Below, one piece after another: positions 1 through 8,617 of a stretch of DNA of 64,000 bases. The notes under the pieces were generated by a model, which saw only the letters and a list, made by a program, of their open reading frames with translations, did not search any database and was not told the DNA's origin. The position numbers were made by a program, and so were the translations under genes. Position 1 is the stretch's first letter. Each line of letters starts with the position of its first letter. Source of the DNA: Bradyrhizobium prioriisuperbiae (GTDB taxonomy: Bacteria; Pseudomonadota; Alphaproteobacteria; Rhizobiales; Xanthobacteraceae); NCBI RefSeq assembly GCF_032397745.1, contig NZ_CP135921.1:1-64000 (forward strand), in the 5' to 3' direction.

Positions 1-880
1 GAACACAAAGATCATCACGGCGGCGTCCTGCATGTCGAGGCTGGCGAAGCGATCGATGTCGCGGCTTCGCACCGAAGAAACAAACAGCGTTACCAGCCGG
101 CCGTCATCCGGATGCGGAATGCTCATGGTCGCCGCAGGCACGCCGCGCAGCGCCGATTGCACGAGTTCACCCAGCCGCCGCGAGAAAGACGGATGAAACG
201 CGGCAATCTCGGCCTTATGCAACCGCAGCGGGCCGGTGTCCGAGCTCAACAATTCCGCGGCCTTGTTCGCGCGAATGACCTTCGCCGAGCGATCGAGCAG
301 GATCACGCCGCTCGAAAGGAGGTCCAGCGCCTGGGATTCGGCACTCTGCAGCGCCCTGTATCCTTGCAGGCGAAAGCCCAGCGCCGTTGAGCGTCGCATA
401 TGCGGCACCAGGCGCCTCAACGTCGCCATTTCCCCGCTCCTCAAAAGGCCCTTGCCGTTCGGAGCGGCACAGGTTGAACGCAGCGGTGAAACCGCGCCGG
501 TTTTCGAGTGGGATCATGGCGTTATGCGCCACGTCCTGCGGCCGAAAGACCTCGTCGTAGTACGCGGTTTTCTTCAACTCGGATAACGATATGATTTCAT
601 CCGAAGCGACCAGCACGCCCGCCGGCTGTCTGTCCATGTACAGCGAAAGCGGATTTTGGACGTGCCGCTCGCGGAAGGCGCGCAAGCATTCCTCGCTCGA
701 TCGCGTGGTGTGGCTAAAATAGACCTTGCTGGCGCCGATAACCTGGCCGAATAGCGCACCATTAAGGCTGCCGGTGAGGTCGGCGATCCCGGCGAGGACA
801 TCGGACCATAGCGTCTCCTCCATGGTGGCGTCGTAAATCAAATCCAGCAGTCGCTCCGGAATCTCGCTCCCGGCTTTCAT
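1..880 (-). pseudogene. LuxR-type regulator, frameshifted, partial at left edge
   Basis: The N-terminal part (about 150 residues from the ATG at 880) looks like the sensory region of a rhizobial LuxR-family regulator. The frame is lost at a run of four C at 432-435 (+ strand). With one base removed there, the protein continues as ...PFEEREMATLRRLVPHMRR and stays open, including VILLDRSAKVIRANKAAELL (a PAS-like segment), to base 1. The expected C-terminal helix-turn-helix would lie outside the window, so the family call is an inference from the N-terminal region only. As written, the first frame runs on as nonsense to 215. The ATG at 880 follows a GGTGGGC stretch and is preferred to the TTG at 892. 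It is either a fresh pseudogene or a sequencing error. Confidence 0.6.
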
Positions 881-892
881 CCGCCCACCCAA

Positions 893-1500
893 ATGTTATC
901 AAGCGTCCACTGGGATATGGAACACTCGATTTGCGCCATCCCCGAATCCAAACGCTGTCATGACTTGCAGAGTACCTCAAGCCGTGGATGGCGCCGCCGT
1001 GCTTAGATTTTGTGCTCCATCCGGACCAAACAAATTCTCTCGCGCTCGAACTCAATGCGTCGTCCGGCTAAGGACCGCGTCGCCTCTCCGATCACTTGGT
1101 TCCACCAAACCGCTTTGCCAGCCGATCGCGTTTGCCCACGACGGACAGCCCGCGCCCCAGCAACGCCGGTACGCCCGTTGACCGCGCACAACGGGTCGCA
1201 CACATGCTGACGGAAGTAGCCGACATAGCGGCTCCGAATTGCAGACAAGCACATCAACGGGTGTGTCTCGCACGCCACAACTACCGCGGAATTGGTGCGA
1301 TATCACCCTATAGGATGAAGCGACCAGCGTTACCCTTCGCTACCAGTTCGACATCGAATCCGTGCAGGCCCAGGCTCTCCCGCCAACGTTGAAAGATGCC
1401 AGACATGCGAGTCTCACAGTCCAGCTGGGACGCCACCAAGGCCGATGGCCCCCGCTGCAAGATGCGACGTGGATTGCTTACAGCCGGAGGGGGCGGGCCG
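893..1500. other. Intergenic region without a convincing gene
   Basis: About 600 bases between the LuxR-type gene and the double-barrel outer-membrane protein. The open frames here are short, overlap one another on both strands and resemble nothing I know. A minus-strand stretch near 1310-1400 (ending GNAGRFIL) could be a gene relic but is not supported. The region probably holds the promoter of the outer-membrane gene; a strong Shine-Dalgarno (GGAGGGGG, 1486-1493) sits at its right end. Confidence 0.5.
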
Positions 1501-2955
1501 GTGTATGATGTTGGTGTCATTGTGATTATTGCCAGCGCGTTGCTTGTCGGAATCGGCAGCGCCCACGCCGCCGATCTGGGCGCCCGGCCCTACACCAAGG
1601 CTCCGGCCTACGTTGCTCCGCAAATTTACGACTGGACCGGATTCTATGTCGGCGTCAACGCCGGGATCGGCGTCGGCCGCAACCGGACCGATCACAGTGT
1701 TCTGCCGGACGTTGCGTTCGGTCATTTCTATTCGCAGCCGCAGGGCTTCGCCGGCGGCGGGCAGCTCGGCTACAATTGGCAGACCAACAGCTCCTTCCTC
1801 GGTCTTGGCCCGATGGTATTCGGCCTCGAGGCCGACATTCAGGGCGGCGATATGCGCGACGGTCGCACCACGCTGCTGGGGGACTTCTTTAGCACGAACT
1901 TCAATCAACAGATCGACTGGTTCGGAACCGTCCGCGGCCGCGTCGGCATCGCGAATGGTCCGGTCCTCAGCTACGTCACCGGCGGCTACGCCTACGGCAA
2001 CGTCAAGACAACCACGACACAAACCGAGTTCTTTGGTGCTGTTTCGACGGCATCGACCAACCGCCTGCAGAGCGGATATGTCGTCGGCAGCGGCGTCGAA
2101 GCCGCGCTGGGCGGTAACTGGACCGGCAAGATCGAGTATATGTATGTAAACCTCGGCAACAACACTGATGCCTTTACGGGAGCGTTCGCCCTTCCGCAAA
2201 CCGTCGCGACCGACGTTCGCGAGAACATCTTTCGGGTTGGCCTGAACTATCGCATCGGCGGCAACAGCGCCTATGTGCCTGTCGCTGTGGCCAACTGGAC
2301 CGGCTTCTATCTCGGCGGCAATGTTGGTTCCGGCGTTGCCCGCGACCACAGCTCGCTCAGCCGCCCGTTGATTGGAGAATTTACGGAAACGTTCAACCTT
2401 GCGCCGGACGGGTTTAATGGCGGCATGCAGGCCGGTTACAACTGGCAGGCGGGAAACATCGTGTTCGGTCTCGAAGCCGACATTCAGGGCTCGAGCCAGC
2501 GCGACAACAAGGCCTGCTTTGATCTCTGCCTCCCTGGTGTGATCGCTATCGCTTTTGACTCCAAGCTGCCTTGGTTTGGCACCGCGCGCGGCCGCATCGG
2601 GTATTCGGTCGGCTCAACGCTGTTCTACGCCACCGCTGGTTACGCCTACGGCGGCGTCAAGACGGATGTCACCACGATCAATTTCCCAGGTATCGCAGCC
2701 TCCACGGGCCTGCGCGCGGACCGCGGTGGCTACGCCGTCGGCGGCGGCATTGAGACGCCCCTCACTTTCCTCGGCCTGTTCGGCCCAAATTGGACAACAA
2801 AGGCCGAATATCTCTATGTCGATCTTGGTCGCACAACGGGAACAGTCGTGAATGCGGTCGGCGCGACCTACGACCTCTCGACCAAGGTGGAAGAGCATAT
2901 CTTCCGCAGCGGCATCAACTACCACTTCAATTCGCCGGTGGTTGCGAAATACTGA
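1501..2955 (+). CDS. Outer-membrane protein with two fused beta-barrel domains
   Basis: Secreted outer-membrane protein of the rhizobial Omp25/Omp31-like small-porin family, but doubled. A hydrophobic signal ending SAHA is followed by ADLGARPYTKAP, the usual mature start. The first barrel unit begins at WTGFYVGVNAG (about residue 44) and ends with IFRVGLNYRIGG. The second begins at WTGFYLGGNVG (about residue 265) and ends with IFRSGINYHF. Both share GLEADIQG, WFGTxRGRxG and KxEYxYVxLG. Usual family members carry one such unit of about 220 residues. The GTG at 1501 is chosen because GGAGGGGG lies 7 bases upstream; it gives a signal peptide without positive charge, so the ATG at 1462 (MRRGLLT...) or the ATG at 1396 remain possible. 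Confidence 0.85.
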   Translation: MYDVGVIVIIASALLVGIGSAHAADLGARPYTKAPAYVAPQIYDWTGFYVGVNAGIGVGRNRTDHSVLPDVAFGHFYSQPQGFAGGGQLGYNWQTNSSFLGLGPMVFGLEADIQGGDMRDGRTTLLGDFFSTNFNQQIDWFGTVRGRVGIANGPVLSYVTGGYAYGNVKTTTTQTEFFGAVSTASTNRLQSGYVVGSGVEAALGGNWTGKIEYMYVNLGNNTDAFTGAFALPQTVATDVRENIFRVGLNYRIGGNSAYVPVAVANWTGFYLGGNVGSGVARDHSSLSRPLIGEFTETFNLAPDGFNGGMQAGYNWQAGNIVFGLEADIQGSSQRDNKACFDLCLPGVIAIAFDSKLPWFGTARGRIGYSVGSTLFYATAGYAYGGVKTDVTTINFPGIAASTGLRADRGGYAVGGGIETPLTFLGLFGPNWTTKAEYLYVDLGRTTGTVVNAVGATYDLSTKVEEHIFRSGINYHFNSPVVAKY

Positions 2956-3064
2956 TCGCATACAGCGGCGAATATAAAACTTGGGCCTCGTGCAAGCTAA
3001 AATCACCCCGCTTAGGGGCTGATTGGGTGTCATACGCTGAGCTGCTTAATGTACGAGAGCATGA

Positions 3065-3268
3065 TTGGATCGAACAAAACGCCAGGGCTCTTCATCGCGA
3101 GTTGTCCGTCGTCAGATAATCGTCCGTGAAGAATACGGCTATGAGGTCGTGACCGACGTACTGTCGCGGCAGGAGCGGGAAGACATCGCCAACAACTACA
3201 AGCGCGCCGCCGGCTTCCAGGTCGAGGCGCTGAACACCAAGCCGGGGATCGTGCCGCGTTTGGGCTGA
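3065..3268 (+). CDS. Small unrecognised ORF, possible gene remnant
   Basis: A TTG-started frame of 67 codons. Its second half (IIVREEYGYEVVTDVLSRQE and the following residues to PGIVPRLG) has charged and hydrophobic spacing typical of a real protein, whereas the first 15 residues look random. There is no clear ribosome binding site. It may be the 3' end of a decayed gene. I do not recognise the family. It lies between the outer-membrane protein and a FAD oxidoreductase on the same strand. Confidence 0.3.
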   Translation: MDRTKRQGSSSRVVRRQIIVREEYGYEVVTDVLSRQEREDIANNYKRAAGFQVEALNTKPGIVPRLG

Positions 3269-3381
3269 TAATGGCCCCCCTCGCGATCGCTCCCTGATCG
3301 GGTTCAATCGTGCAAGGGAACCTTCTGGAGCGCCGGCGCTTTGTTCTCGGACACGAAAGCGCTGGAAAGCTCAAGGGGCAG

Positions 3382-4611
3382 ATGTTCTCATCGGAAGAGA
3401 CACGGCATGCGGATCTGCGCGGCGGAACACCGCCATGGCAGCGGCCGCTTCAGCCGTTCCGTCCGCCACCAGAGGCCGACATCCGCTGCGATGTTGCGAT
3501 TGTGGGCGCCGGCATCACAGGCTCGCTGGCCGCCGAACATCTGACGTCCCGGGGACTCCAGGTCTGCGTGATCGATCAGCAGAAGCCCGGGCTGGGCAGC
3601 ACCGCGGCCAGCACATCGATGCTGCAATGGGAGATCGACAATCCGTTGCGCGATCTCGCCTCGCGTTATGGTTTTGAGCGCGCGGCGCGGGCCTATCATT
3701 ACAGTCTCGCCGCAGCGTCGGGCCTGGTGGCGTTGGCGAATGAACTCGGCATTCCCTGCCAGCTTCGTCCCCGACATTCGATCTATCTGGCCGCCGGCGA
3801 CGTCGACGCGCGCCAGTTGATGATCGAACACGATCTGCGCCGCCGCGCCAACCTGCCCGGCGAGTTCATCCCGCGCACAAACCTGATGGACCATTTCGGC
3901 TTCGACCGGGACGGCGCGATCGTCTCGCCCGGTTCGGCCGATGCCGACCCGCTGCAACTGGCCAGCGGCCTGCTGGCGATTGCGCTCTCGCGTCAAGCGA
4001 TTGTCTGCGACGCGCAAGCCGTGGCGTATCATGACGATTCCCGGGAAGCGATCGTCGAGCTTGAGAGCGGCCATGTCGTCGCAGCACGACACGTCGTGCT
4101 GGCGACGGGATATGCCCTGCCTGATATCGTCAAGCCCCAGCTTCACCAGATCGCATCGAGTTGGGCGATCGCGACCGCGGTCCAGCCGCCCGGCACGTTG
4201 TGGCGCGACGGCATGCTGGTCTGGGAGGCATCGACCGACTATCACTATGCCAGGACCACGACCGACGGCCGGATCGTGTTCGGCGTCGAAGACGACGACC
4301 AGCTCACCGAGCCCGACAAACGCGACGGTTGCATCCCGGCGAAAAGCGCCACCCTGGCGCGGGCCCTTGCATCGCTGCGCCCGGACGCCGACACCACGAT
4401 CGACTATGCCTGGGCCGGGGCCTTCGGAAAGACCGACGACGGCTTGCCGTTGATCGGTCTGGTTCCCGGCCATCCGCGGATTTATGGGGCCTTCGGTTAT
4501 GGCGGCAACGGCATCACCTTCAGCTACCTGGCGTCCCTGATCATCGCCCGCATGATCGCGGGAGACCATCGCAAAGAGTTTGATGATTTTGCCCTGGACC
4601 GTGCCGGCTGA
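3382..4611 (+). CDS. FAD-dependent oxidoreductase (DAO family)
   Basis: Predicted cytoplasmic flavoprotein of the D-amino-acid oxidase / glycine oxidase superfamily, which oxidises an amine or amino acid with FAD. The Rossmann motif VAIVGAGITGSLAAEH lies at about residues 38-53 and is followed by the acidic strand end VCVIDQ. The C-terminal FAD-binding signature GAFGYGGNGITFSYLA is present near residue 375. The substrate cannot be told from sequence. The start at 3382 is chosen because AAGGGGC lies just upstream; the frame is open from an ATG at 3310, but the extra 24 residues (MQGNLLERRR...) do not resemble the family. It stands alone, about 250 bases before the GST operon. Confidence 0.8.
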   Translation: MFSSEETRHADLRGGTPPWQRPLQPFRPPPEADIRCDVAIVGAGITGSLAAEHLTSRGLQVCVIDQQKPGLGSTAASTSMLQWEIDNPLRDLASRYGFERAARAYHYSLAAASGLVALANELGIPCQLRPRHSIYLAAGDVDARQLMIEHDLRRRANLPGEFIPRTNLMDHFGFDRDGAIVSPGSADADPLQLASGLLAIALSRQAIVCDAQAVAYHDDSREAIVELESGHVVAARHVVLATGYALPDIVKPQLHQIASSWAIATAVQPPGTLWRDGMLVWEASTDYHYARTTTDGRIVFGVEDDDQLTEPDKRDGCIPAKSATLARALASLRPDADTTIDYAWAGAFGKTDDGLPLIGLVPGHPRIYGAFGYGGNGITFSYLASLIIARMIAGDHRKEFDDFALDRAG

Positions 4612-4688
4612 AGAGTCGTGTCGGTCATAACGCTTCGGTGAATTATCCTCCTCTGACGCGCCGTGGTGAACGTTCAACCTGTAGAAGA

Positions 4689-4765
4689 CACTATTCCATC
4701 CAACGTACGGAATGGAATTTCGACGGCCCCAGAAGCCCCCATTCCGTACACTTTGCGGAATAGTG
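4689..4765. promoter_or_regulatory. Composite inverted-repeat operator upstream of the GST operon
   Basis: Two copies of CACTATTCC-N7-GTACGGAATGG face each other at 4689-4715 and, inverted, at 4739-4765. Only the central seven bases differ. Each copy is itself a dyad (ATTCC-N11-GGAAT), and the centres are about 48 bases apart. An outer pair, TTTCGACGG (4718-4726) and CCGTCGAAA (4770-4778), adds further symmetry, and a half-site ATTCCGT recurs at 4810-4816. The start codon of the GST gene follows at 4861. Binding of a dimeric regulator is inferred; the LysR-type gene at the end of this cluster is one candidate. Confidence 0.6.
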
Positions 4766-4860
4766 CCTTCCGTCGAAACGCCCTTCATTCAACGGAGCTC
4801 ACCCGACACATTCCGTTTGAAAGCAGCCACATGGAGAGGCTGCGCAACGGAGACAGGACC

Positions 4861-5478
4861 ATGAAGCTCTTTTACCATCCGCTGTCCGGCCACTCTCACC
4901 GCGCACGTCTCTTCCTCTCGCTCATCGGTCAGCCTTTTGAGGCCGTCGAGGTGGATCTGAGCAAGGGCGAACACAAGCGGCCGGAATTTCTCAAGCTGAA
5001 CAGCTTCGGCCAGGTCCCCGTTCTGGTGGACGGCAAGACCGTCATTTCGGATTCCAATGCCATCATGGTCTATGTCGCGAAAAAGCGCGGCGAGATCGGC
5101 TGGCTGCCGGAGGATCCGACAGCAGCCGCAGCCGTTCAGCGCTGGCTTTCTGTCGCGGCCGGCCAGTTGGCCTTCGGGCCTGCCGCCGCGCGACTGATCA
5201 CCGTGTTCGGCGCCAAGTTCCACCCGGAAGAAGTCATCGGGCGGGCACACGCCCTGCTGAAAGTCATCGAGGAAGAGCTGGCCGCCAGGGATTGGCTCGC
5301 AGCCGATCACGTGACCATCGCCGACATCGCGATCTACAGCTACACGGCGCGCGCGCCGGAAGGAAATGTCGACCTCTCCGGCTATCCGAATGTCCGGGCC
5401 TGGCTGGATCGCATTGAGCAGCTGCCGGGCTTCATTCCGTTCGTCAAAACGCCTGTCGGCCTGACTGCAGCCGCGTAA
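4861..5478 (+). CDS. Glutathione S-transferase family protein
   Basis: Cytoplasmic GST-like protein of 205 residues, the usual family length. The N-terminal thioredoxin-fold domain (about 1-78) carries [13 protein letters not shown] with the conserved cis-proline and SNAIMVYVA, the serine of which binds the glutathione gamma-glutamyl group in known GSTs. The helical C-terminal domain (about 90-200) contains the N-capping region [12 protein letters not shown]. The start at 4861 has GGAGACAGG just upstream; an open extension to 4663 covers the operator region and is not coding. The PNPOx-reductase gene begins 22 bases after the stop, so they are probably one operon, perhaps for detoxification of an electrophile. 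The substrate is unknown. Confidence 0.88.
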   Translation: MKLFYHPLSGHSHRARLFLSLIGQPFEAVEVDLSKGEHKRPEFLKLNSFGQVPVLVDGKTVISDSNAIMVYVAKKRGEIGWLPEDPTAAAAVQRWLSVAAGQLAFGPAAARLITVFGAKFHPEEVIGRAHALLKVIEEELAARDWLAADHVTIADIAIYSYTARAPEGNVDLSGYPNVRAWLDRIEQLPGFIPFVKTPVGLTAAA

Positions 5479-5500
5479 ATCTCCTCCTCGGAAACGAGCC

Positions 5501-6406
5501 ATGGCGTTGAAGAATATGGCGTTGAAGAATATGGCGATGAATATGCAATCTGCCATCCCAAAGAGATCGCCATGGCATCCAGGCGAGCTCGAACTGCAGA
5601 AGAGCATCGGTGTTGTGGAAAAGATGGACGACCTCGGACGACGCGTTGTTCGGGATCACCTGATCGAGCAGCATCGCCTGTTCTACCCGCAACTCCCCTT
5701 CCTGGTCGTTGGCACCGTTGACGCAGACGGAAACCCGTGGGCGACGATAACAGCCGGACGCCCCGGGTTCCTGCAGCCGACCGACGAGTACACCCTGAAT
5801 ATATCAGCATCACGCGACCCCAGCGATCCGGCCGATGCGGGAATGGGCAATGGTGATGCGATTGGGCTGCTGGGCATTGAACTGCATACCCGCCGCCGCA
5901 ATCGTCTCAATGGGATGATTGCCCGATCGACGCAAAGTGGTTTCGACCTCAGGGTTGTGCAGAGTTATGGAAATTGTCCGCGCTATATCCAGTCGCGCGA
6001 CTTCTCCTTTGTCCGCGATCCCGGCGTCCCATTCTCGGGAGAAATTGAAGCGAGTTCGGAACTTGATCGAGAGGCGAGAGACCTCATCGCGTCGGCGGAT
6101 ACGTTCTTTGTCGCCTCCTATTCCGAGGAGGCAGGCAGCCGCCAGGTCGACGTATCCCATCGCGGCGGCAAGCCTGGCTTCGTTCGGATCGGCGCCGACG
6201 ACGTCCTGACGATTCCTGATTTCGCCGGCAACCTGTTCTTCAACACCCTCGGAAACATCCTCCGCAACGGCCGCGCTGGCCTTCTGTTCGCGGATTTTTT
6301 CGTCAGGCGACATGCTTCAGCTCACCGGCAAGGCCGACGTCGTGCTGGACTCGCCGGAGATCGAAAGCTTTCAGGGCGCCGAGCGTCTCTGGCATCTCCG
6401 CGTTGA
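5501..6406 (+). CDS. PNPOx-like N-terminal part of a frameshifted flavin/iron-sulfur reductase
   Basis: Residues 1-265 form a pyridoxamine-5'-phosphate-oxidase-like split-barrel domain (FLVVGTVDADGNPWATITAG, FFVASYSEEAGSRQVDVSHR, VLTIPDFAGNLFFNTLGNI). This FMN-binding fold is known fused to ferredoxin-NADP reductase and 2Fe-2S domains in proteins of about 700 residues. The family sequence breaks after LLFADF at a run of six T (6295-6300); dropping one T gives ADFSSGDMLQLTGKADVV and joins the next frame. The last 35 residues of this frame are therefore out of frame. The start region is odd: the 15-base unit ATGGCGTTGAAGAAT occurs twice in tandem and is followed by ATGGCGATGAATATG, so four or more in-frame ATG codons are available. 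Confidence 0.7.
   Translation: MALKNMALKNMAMNMQSAIPKRSPWHPGELELQKSIGVVEKMDDLGRRVVRDHLIEQHRLFYPQLPFLVVGTVDADGNPWATITAGRPGFLQPTDEYTLNISASRDPSDPADAGMGNGDAIGLLGIELHTRRRNRLNGMIARSTQSGFDLRVVQSYGNCPRYIQSRDFSFVRDPGVPFSGEIEASSELDREARDLIASADTFFVASYSEEAGSRQVDVSHRGGKPGFVRIGADDVLTIPDFAGNLFFNTLGNILRNGRAGLLFADFFVRRHASAHRQGRRRAGLAGDRKLSGRRASLASPR
6295..6300 (+). other. Single-base frameshift site in a T6 run
   Basis: The frame of the PNPOx domain (ending ...LLFADF) and the frame of the reductase domain (MLQLTGKADVV...) meet at this run of six T. Removing one T restores a continuous family-like protein of about 702 residues. An indel, a sequencing error, or +1 slippage of tRNA-Phe on TTT-TTC would all fit. 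Confidence 0.7.
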
Positions 6407-7610
6407 AAAGATCATCCGCCGCAAGGGGGCACTTCCCCTGCGCTGGATCGCACGCGAAGATGGCGCAAGCCCTTATTCGATCATGACAGGCGACTGGCAG
6501 CAGGCCGCCGAGCGCATGAACGCCAGAGAACGCGCCGCCCAGTGGCGCCCCTTTCGCATCGAGCGGGTGGTGGACGAAAGCGCGACCATCCGCTCCCTTT
6601 ACCTCGCCCCGACGGATGGCGCCGGCCTCATCCCGCACAAGGCAGGCCAGCACTTGCCGATACGAGTTCTGTTGCCTGGCGCCGAAACGCCATCCATCCG
6701 GACGTACACGCTATCCGTTGCACCGTCGGATAATCTTTATCGGATCAGCGTCAAGCGTGAAGGACAGGTGTCGCAGTATCTGCATCGCCTGTCCGGCGGC
6801 GAAACGATCGAGGCGCGCGCACCCGCCGGCCAGTTCACGATTGACGCCTTGCACCCTCGTCCTGCCGTTCTCCTGGCGGCCGGCGTCGGGATCACACCGA
6901 TGCTCGCCATGCTCCGGCACATTGTCTATGAGGGGTTGCGCAAGCAGCGCGTGCGGAAGACCTGGCTGTTCTATTCCGCCCGCTCGAAAACAGAGCAGGC
7001 TTTCTCGGCCGAAATCGCTCGGCTTGTCGCGTCAGCGAATGGCGCGGTCCGGGTCGTGCGTGTGCTCAGCAATGTTGATGGCGGCCTCGAAGGGACCGAT
7101 TTCGATGCATCCGGCCGCATTAATCTCGAATTGCTGAGGCGGTCGCTTCCGCTGGACGATTATGAGTTCTATCTCTGCGGTCCGCCTGCATTCATGCAGG
7201 AGACCTATTCGGGCCTGCGCGCCATCAACATTGCGGACGGCCGCATCCATGCCGAGAGTTTTGGCCCGGCGGCCATCCGCCGCCTGCCGGATGACAGCGC
7301 GGCAAGCGCCGATCGCCCGCGCCCGGCCAAAAGCTCTGTCCCGGTCATCTTTACGGAATCGGCAAAAGAAGCGCGCTGGACACCTGAAAGCGGCACCCTG
7401 CTGGAGCTCGCGGAGGCGCGGGGGCTCTCACCGGATTTCAGTTGCCGGGCCGGGACGTGCGGAACATGCGCGACCAAAGTGCTGAAGGGAGCCGTCGCCT
7501 ACAAGGAATTGCCGGCCGCTCCCATAGCCCCTGGCAAGGCCCTGATCTGCAGCGCGTATCCTGCTGAGGCAGGCAATGAGGATATCGGAGGCCTGCAACT
7601 GGCGTTGTAA
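6312..7610 (+). CDS. Ferredoxin-NADP reductase / 2Fe-2S C-terminal part of the frameshifted reductase
   Basis: This frame completes the PNPOx domain (about residues 1-60, MLQLTGKADVVLDSPEIESF) and continues with a flavodoxin/ferredoxin reductase module: the FAD-binding RTYTLS motif, the NAD(P)-binding GVGITPMLAMLRH, and CGPPAFM near residue 300. The C terminus is a plant-type ferredoxin domain with CRAGTCGTCATK (C-x4-C-x2-C) and a fourth cysteine in ALICSAYP. Together with the upstream frame it is one electron-transfer protein moving electrons from NAD(P)H through flavin and 2Fe-2S. If the frameshift is real, translation could restart at 6312, but only a weak AGG lies upstream. Its stop faces the convergent LysR gene 7 bases away. 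Confidence 0.8.
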   Translation: MLQLTGKADVVLDSPEIESFQGAERLWHLRVEKIIRRKGALPLRWIAREDGASPYSIMTGDWQQAAERMNARERAAQWRPFRIERVVDESATIRSLYLAPTDGAGLIPHKAGQHLPIRVLLPGAETPSIRTYTLSVAPSDNLYRISVKREGQVSQYLHRLSGGETIEARAPAGQFTIDALHPRPAVLLAAGVGITPMLAMLRHIVYEGLRKQRVRKTWLFYSARSKTEQAFSAEIARLVASANGAVRVVRVLSNVDGGLEGTDFDASGRINLELLRRSLPLDDYEFYLCGPPAFMQETYSGLRAINIADGRIHAESFGPAAIRRLPDDSAASADRPRPAKSSVPVIFTESAKEARWTPESGTLLELAEARGLSPDFSCRAGTCGTCATKVLKGAVAYKELPAAPIAPGKALICSAYPAEAGNEDIGGLQLAL

Positions 7611-7617
7611 ACGGACT

Positions 7618-8514
7618 TCAATTGAAGTGACCGTTCGCGCGCAGTCTGTCCACGGCGAGATCGATGAAGCTCCGAACCTTCGCCGGCGCCTGGCGGCCAT
7701 CGGGATGAACGATATGGATGGGGAGTGCTTCCTCGTCATGCTCCGGCAATATCGTTTGCAGTTCGCCGGATTCCAGATGGGGGGCAATCTGATAGGACAG
7801 AACCCGGACCAGCGCCCATCCCTGCACGGCTGCGGCGATTGCCGCTTCATTGGTGTTGCAGAACAGACGAGGGTTGACGTGAACGCTGGTTTTTTGCTCG
7901 ACGCCGAACCGCCATTCGAGCGAGCTCCATGCACTCGTGATCGTCGCAATACGATGGTGCGCGAGGTCGGCCGGTGCGCTGGGAACGCCAAATTTTTCAA
8001 AGTATTTCGGCGATCCGCAGATGACGCGCTTCACCTGCCCGACACGGATCGCAGCCAGTCCGGAATCCGGCAGATGACCAATACGAATTGCGACATCGAC
8101 GCCCTCGTCAACGATACTGACCAGGCGGTCGACGAACAGGCTCCGCCCGATGACGTCGGGGTAGAGATCGAGATACTCCGTCAAGATCGGCAGCACGAAC
8201 ATCTTGCCGAACAGCACCGACGCGGTCACGGTCAGCGTGCCCGTTGGTTTGCCATAAGCTCCCGCCGCCGCCGCTTCGGCCTCGGCGAGGTCGGCAAGAA
8301 GCCTTTGGCAGTCTGCGAAATAGCGCGCTCCCGCCTCGGTCAACTTCACCGATCGCGTCGTCCGGGTCAGAAGCCGGGTGCCAATGATGTCTTCAAGCTC
8401 GGATACGGCGCGGGTGACAGCAGGTGGACTCATGTGAAGCTGCCGTCCCGCATCCGCAAAACTTTCGGCTTGCGCGACTTTCACGAAAACCTTCATTGCC
8501 TGCCATCGATCCAT
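7618..8514 (-). CDS. LysR-family transcriptional regulator
   Basis: Standard LysR-type regulator of 298 residues. The winged helix-turn-helix is at residues 1-60 (MKVFVKVAQAESFADAGRQL, SPPAVTRAVSELEDIIGTRL, LTEAGARYF), followed by a periplasmic-binding-like effector domain (about 90-295). It points towards, and almost touches, the end of the GST/PNPOx-reductase operon, so it could control that operon's inverted-repeat operator, though this is not shown. The thioesterase gene lies about 100 bases upstream on the same strand. The effector cannot be told. Confidence 0.9.
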   Translation of the reverse strand: MDRWQAMKVFVKVAQAESFADAGRQLHMSPPAVTRAVSELEDIIGTRLLTRTTRSVKLTEAGARYFADCQRLLADLAEAEAAAAGAYGKPTGTLTVTASVLFGKMFVLPILTEYLDLYPDVIGRSLFVDRLVSIVDEGVDVAIRIGHLPDSGLAAIRVGQVKRVICGSPKYFEKFGVPSAPADLAHHRIATITSAWSSLEWRFGVEQKTSVHVNPRLFCNTNEAAIAAAVQGWALVRVLSYQIAPHLESGELQTILPEHDEEALPIHIVHPDGRQAPAKVRSFIDLAVDRLRANGHFN

Positions 8515-8617
8515 GTGACCCGTATTTCTCTTGATCCCAGCAAATGGGCGCCTTCCCGCGCGTCATCATCTAGATAAGAAATACTTCGGGGCAGTCCAGG
8601 CAATTCTGATCTTCCTG

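Noticed and set aside
960..1392. Several overlapping short frames in the 893-1500 gap
   Set aside because: Atypical composition, no ribosome binding sites and mutual overlap; none resembles a family I know.
1414..2349. Minus-strand frame within the outer-membrane protein gene
   Set aside because: Shadow; the plus strand encodes both barrels with signal peptide.
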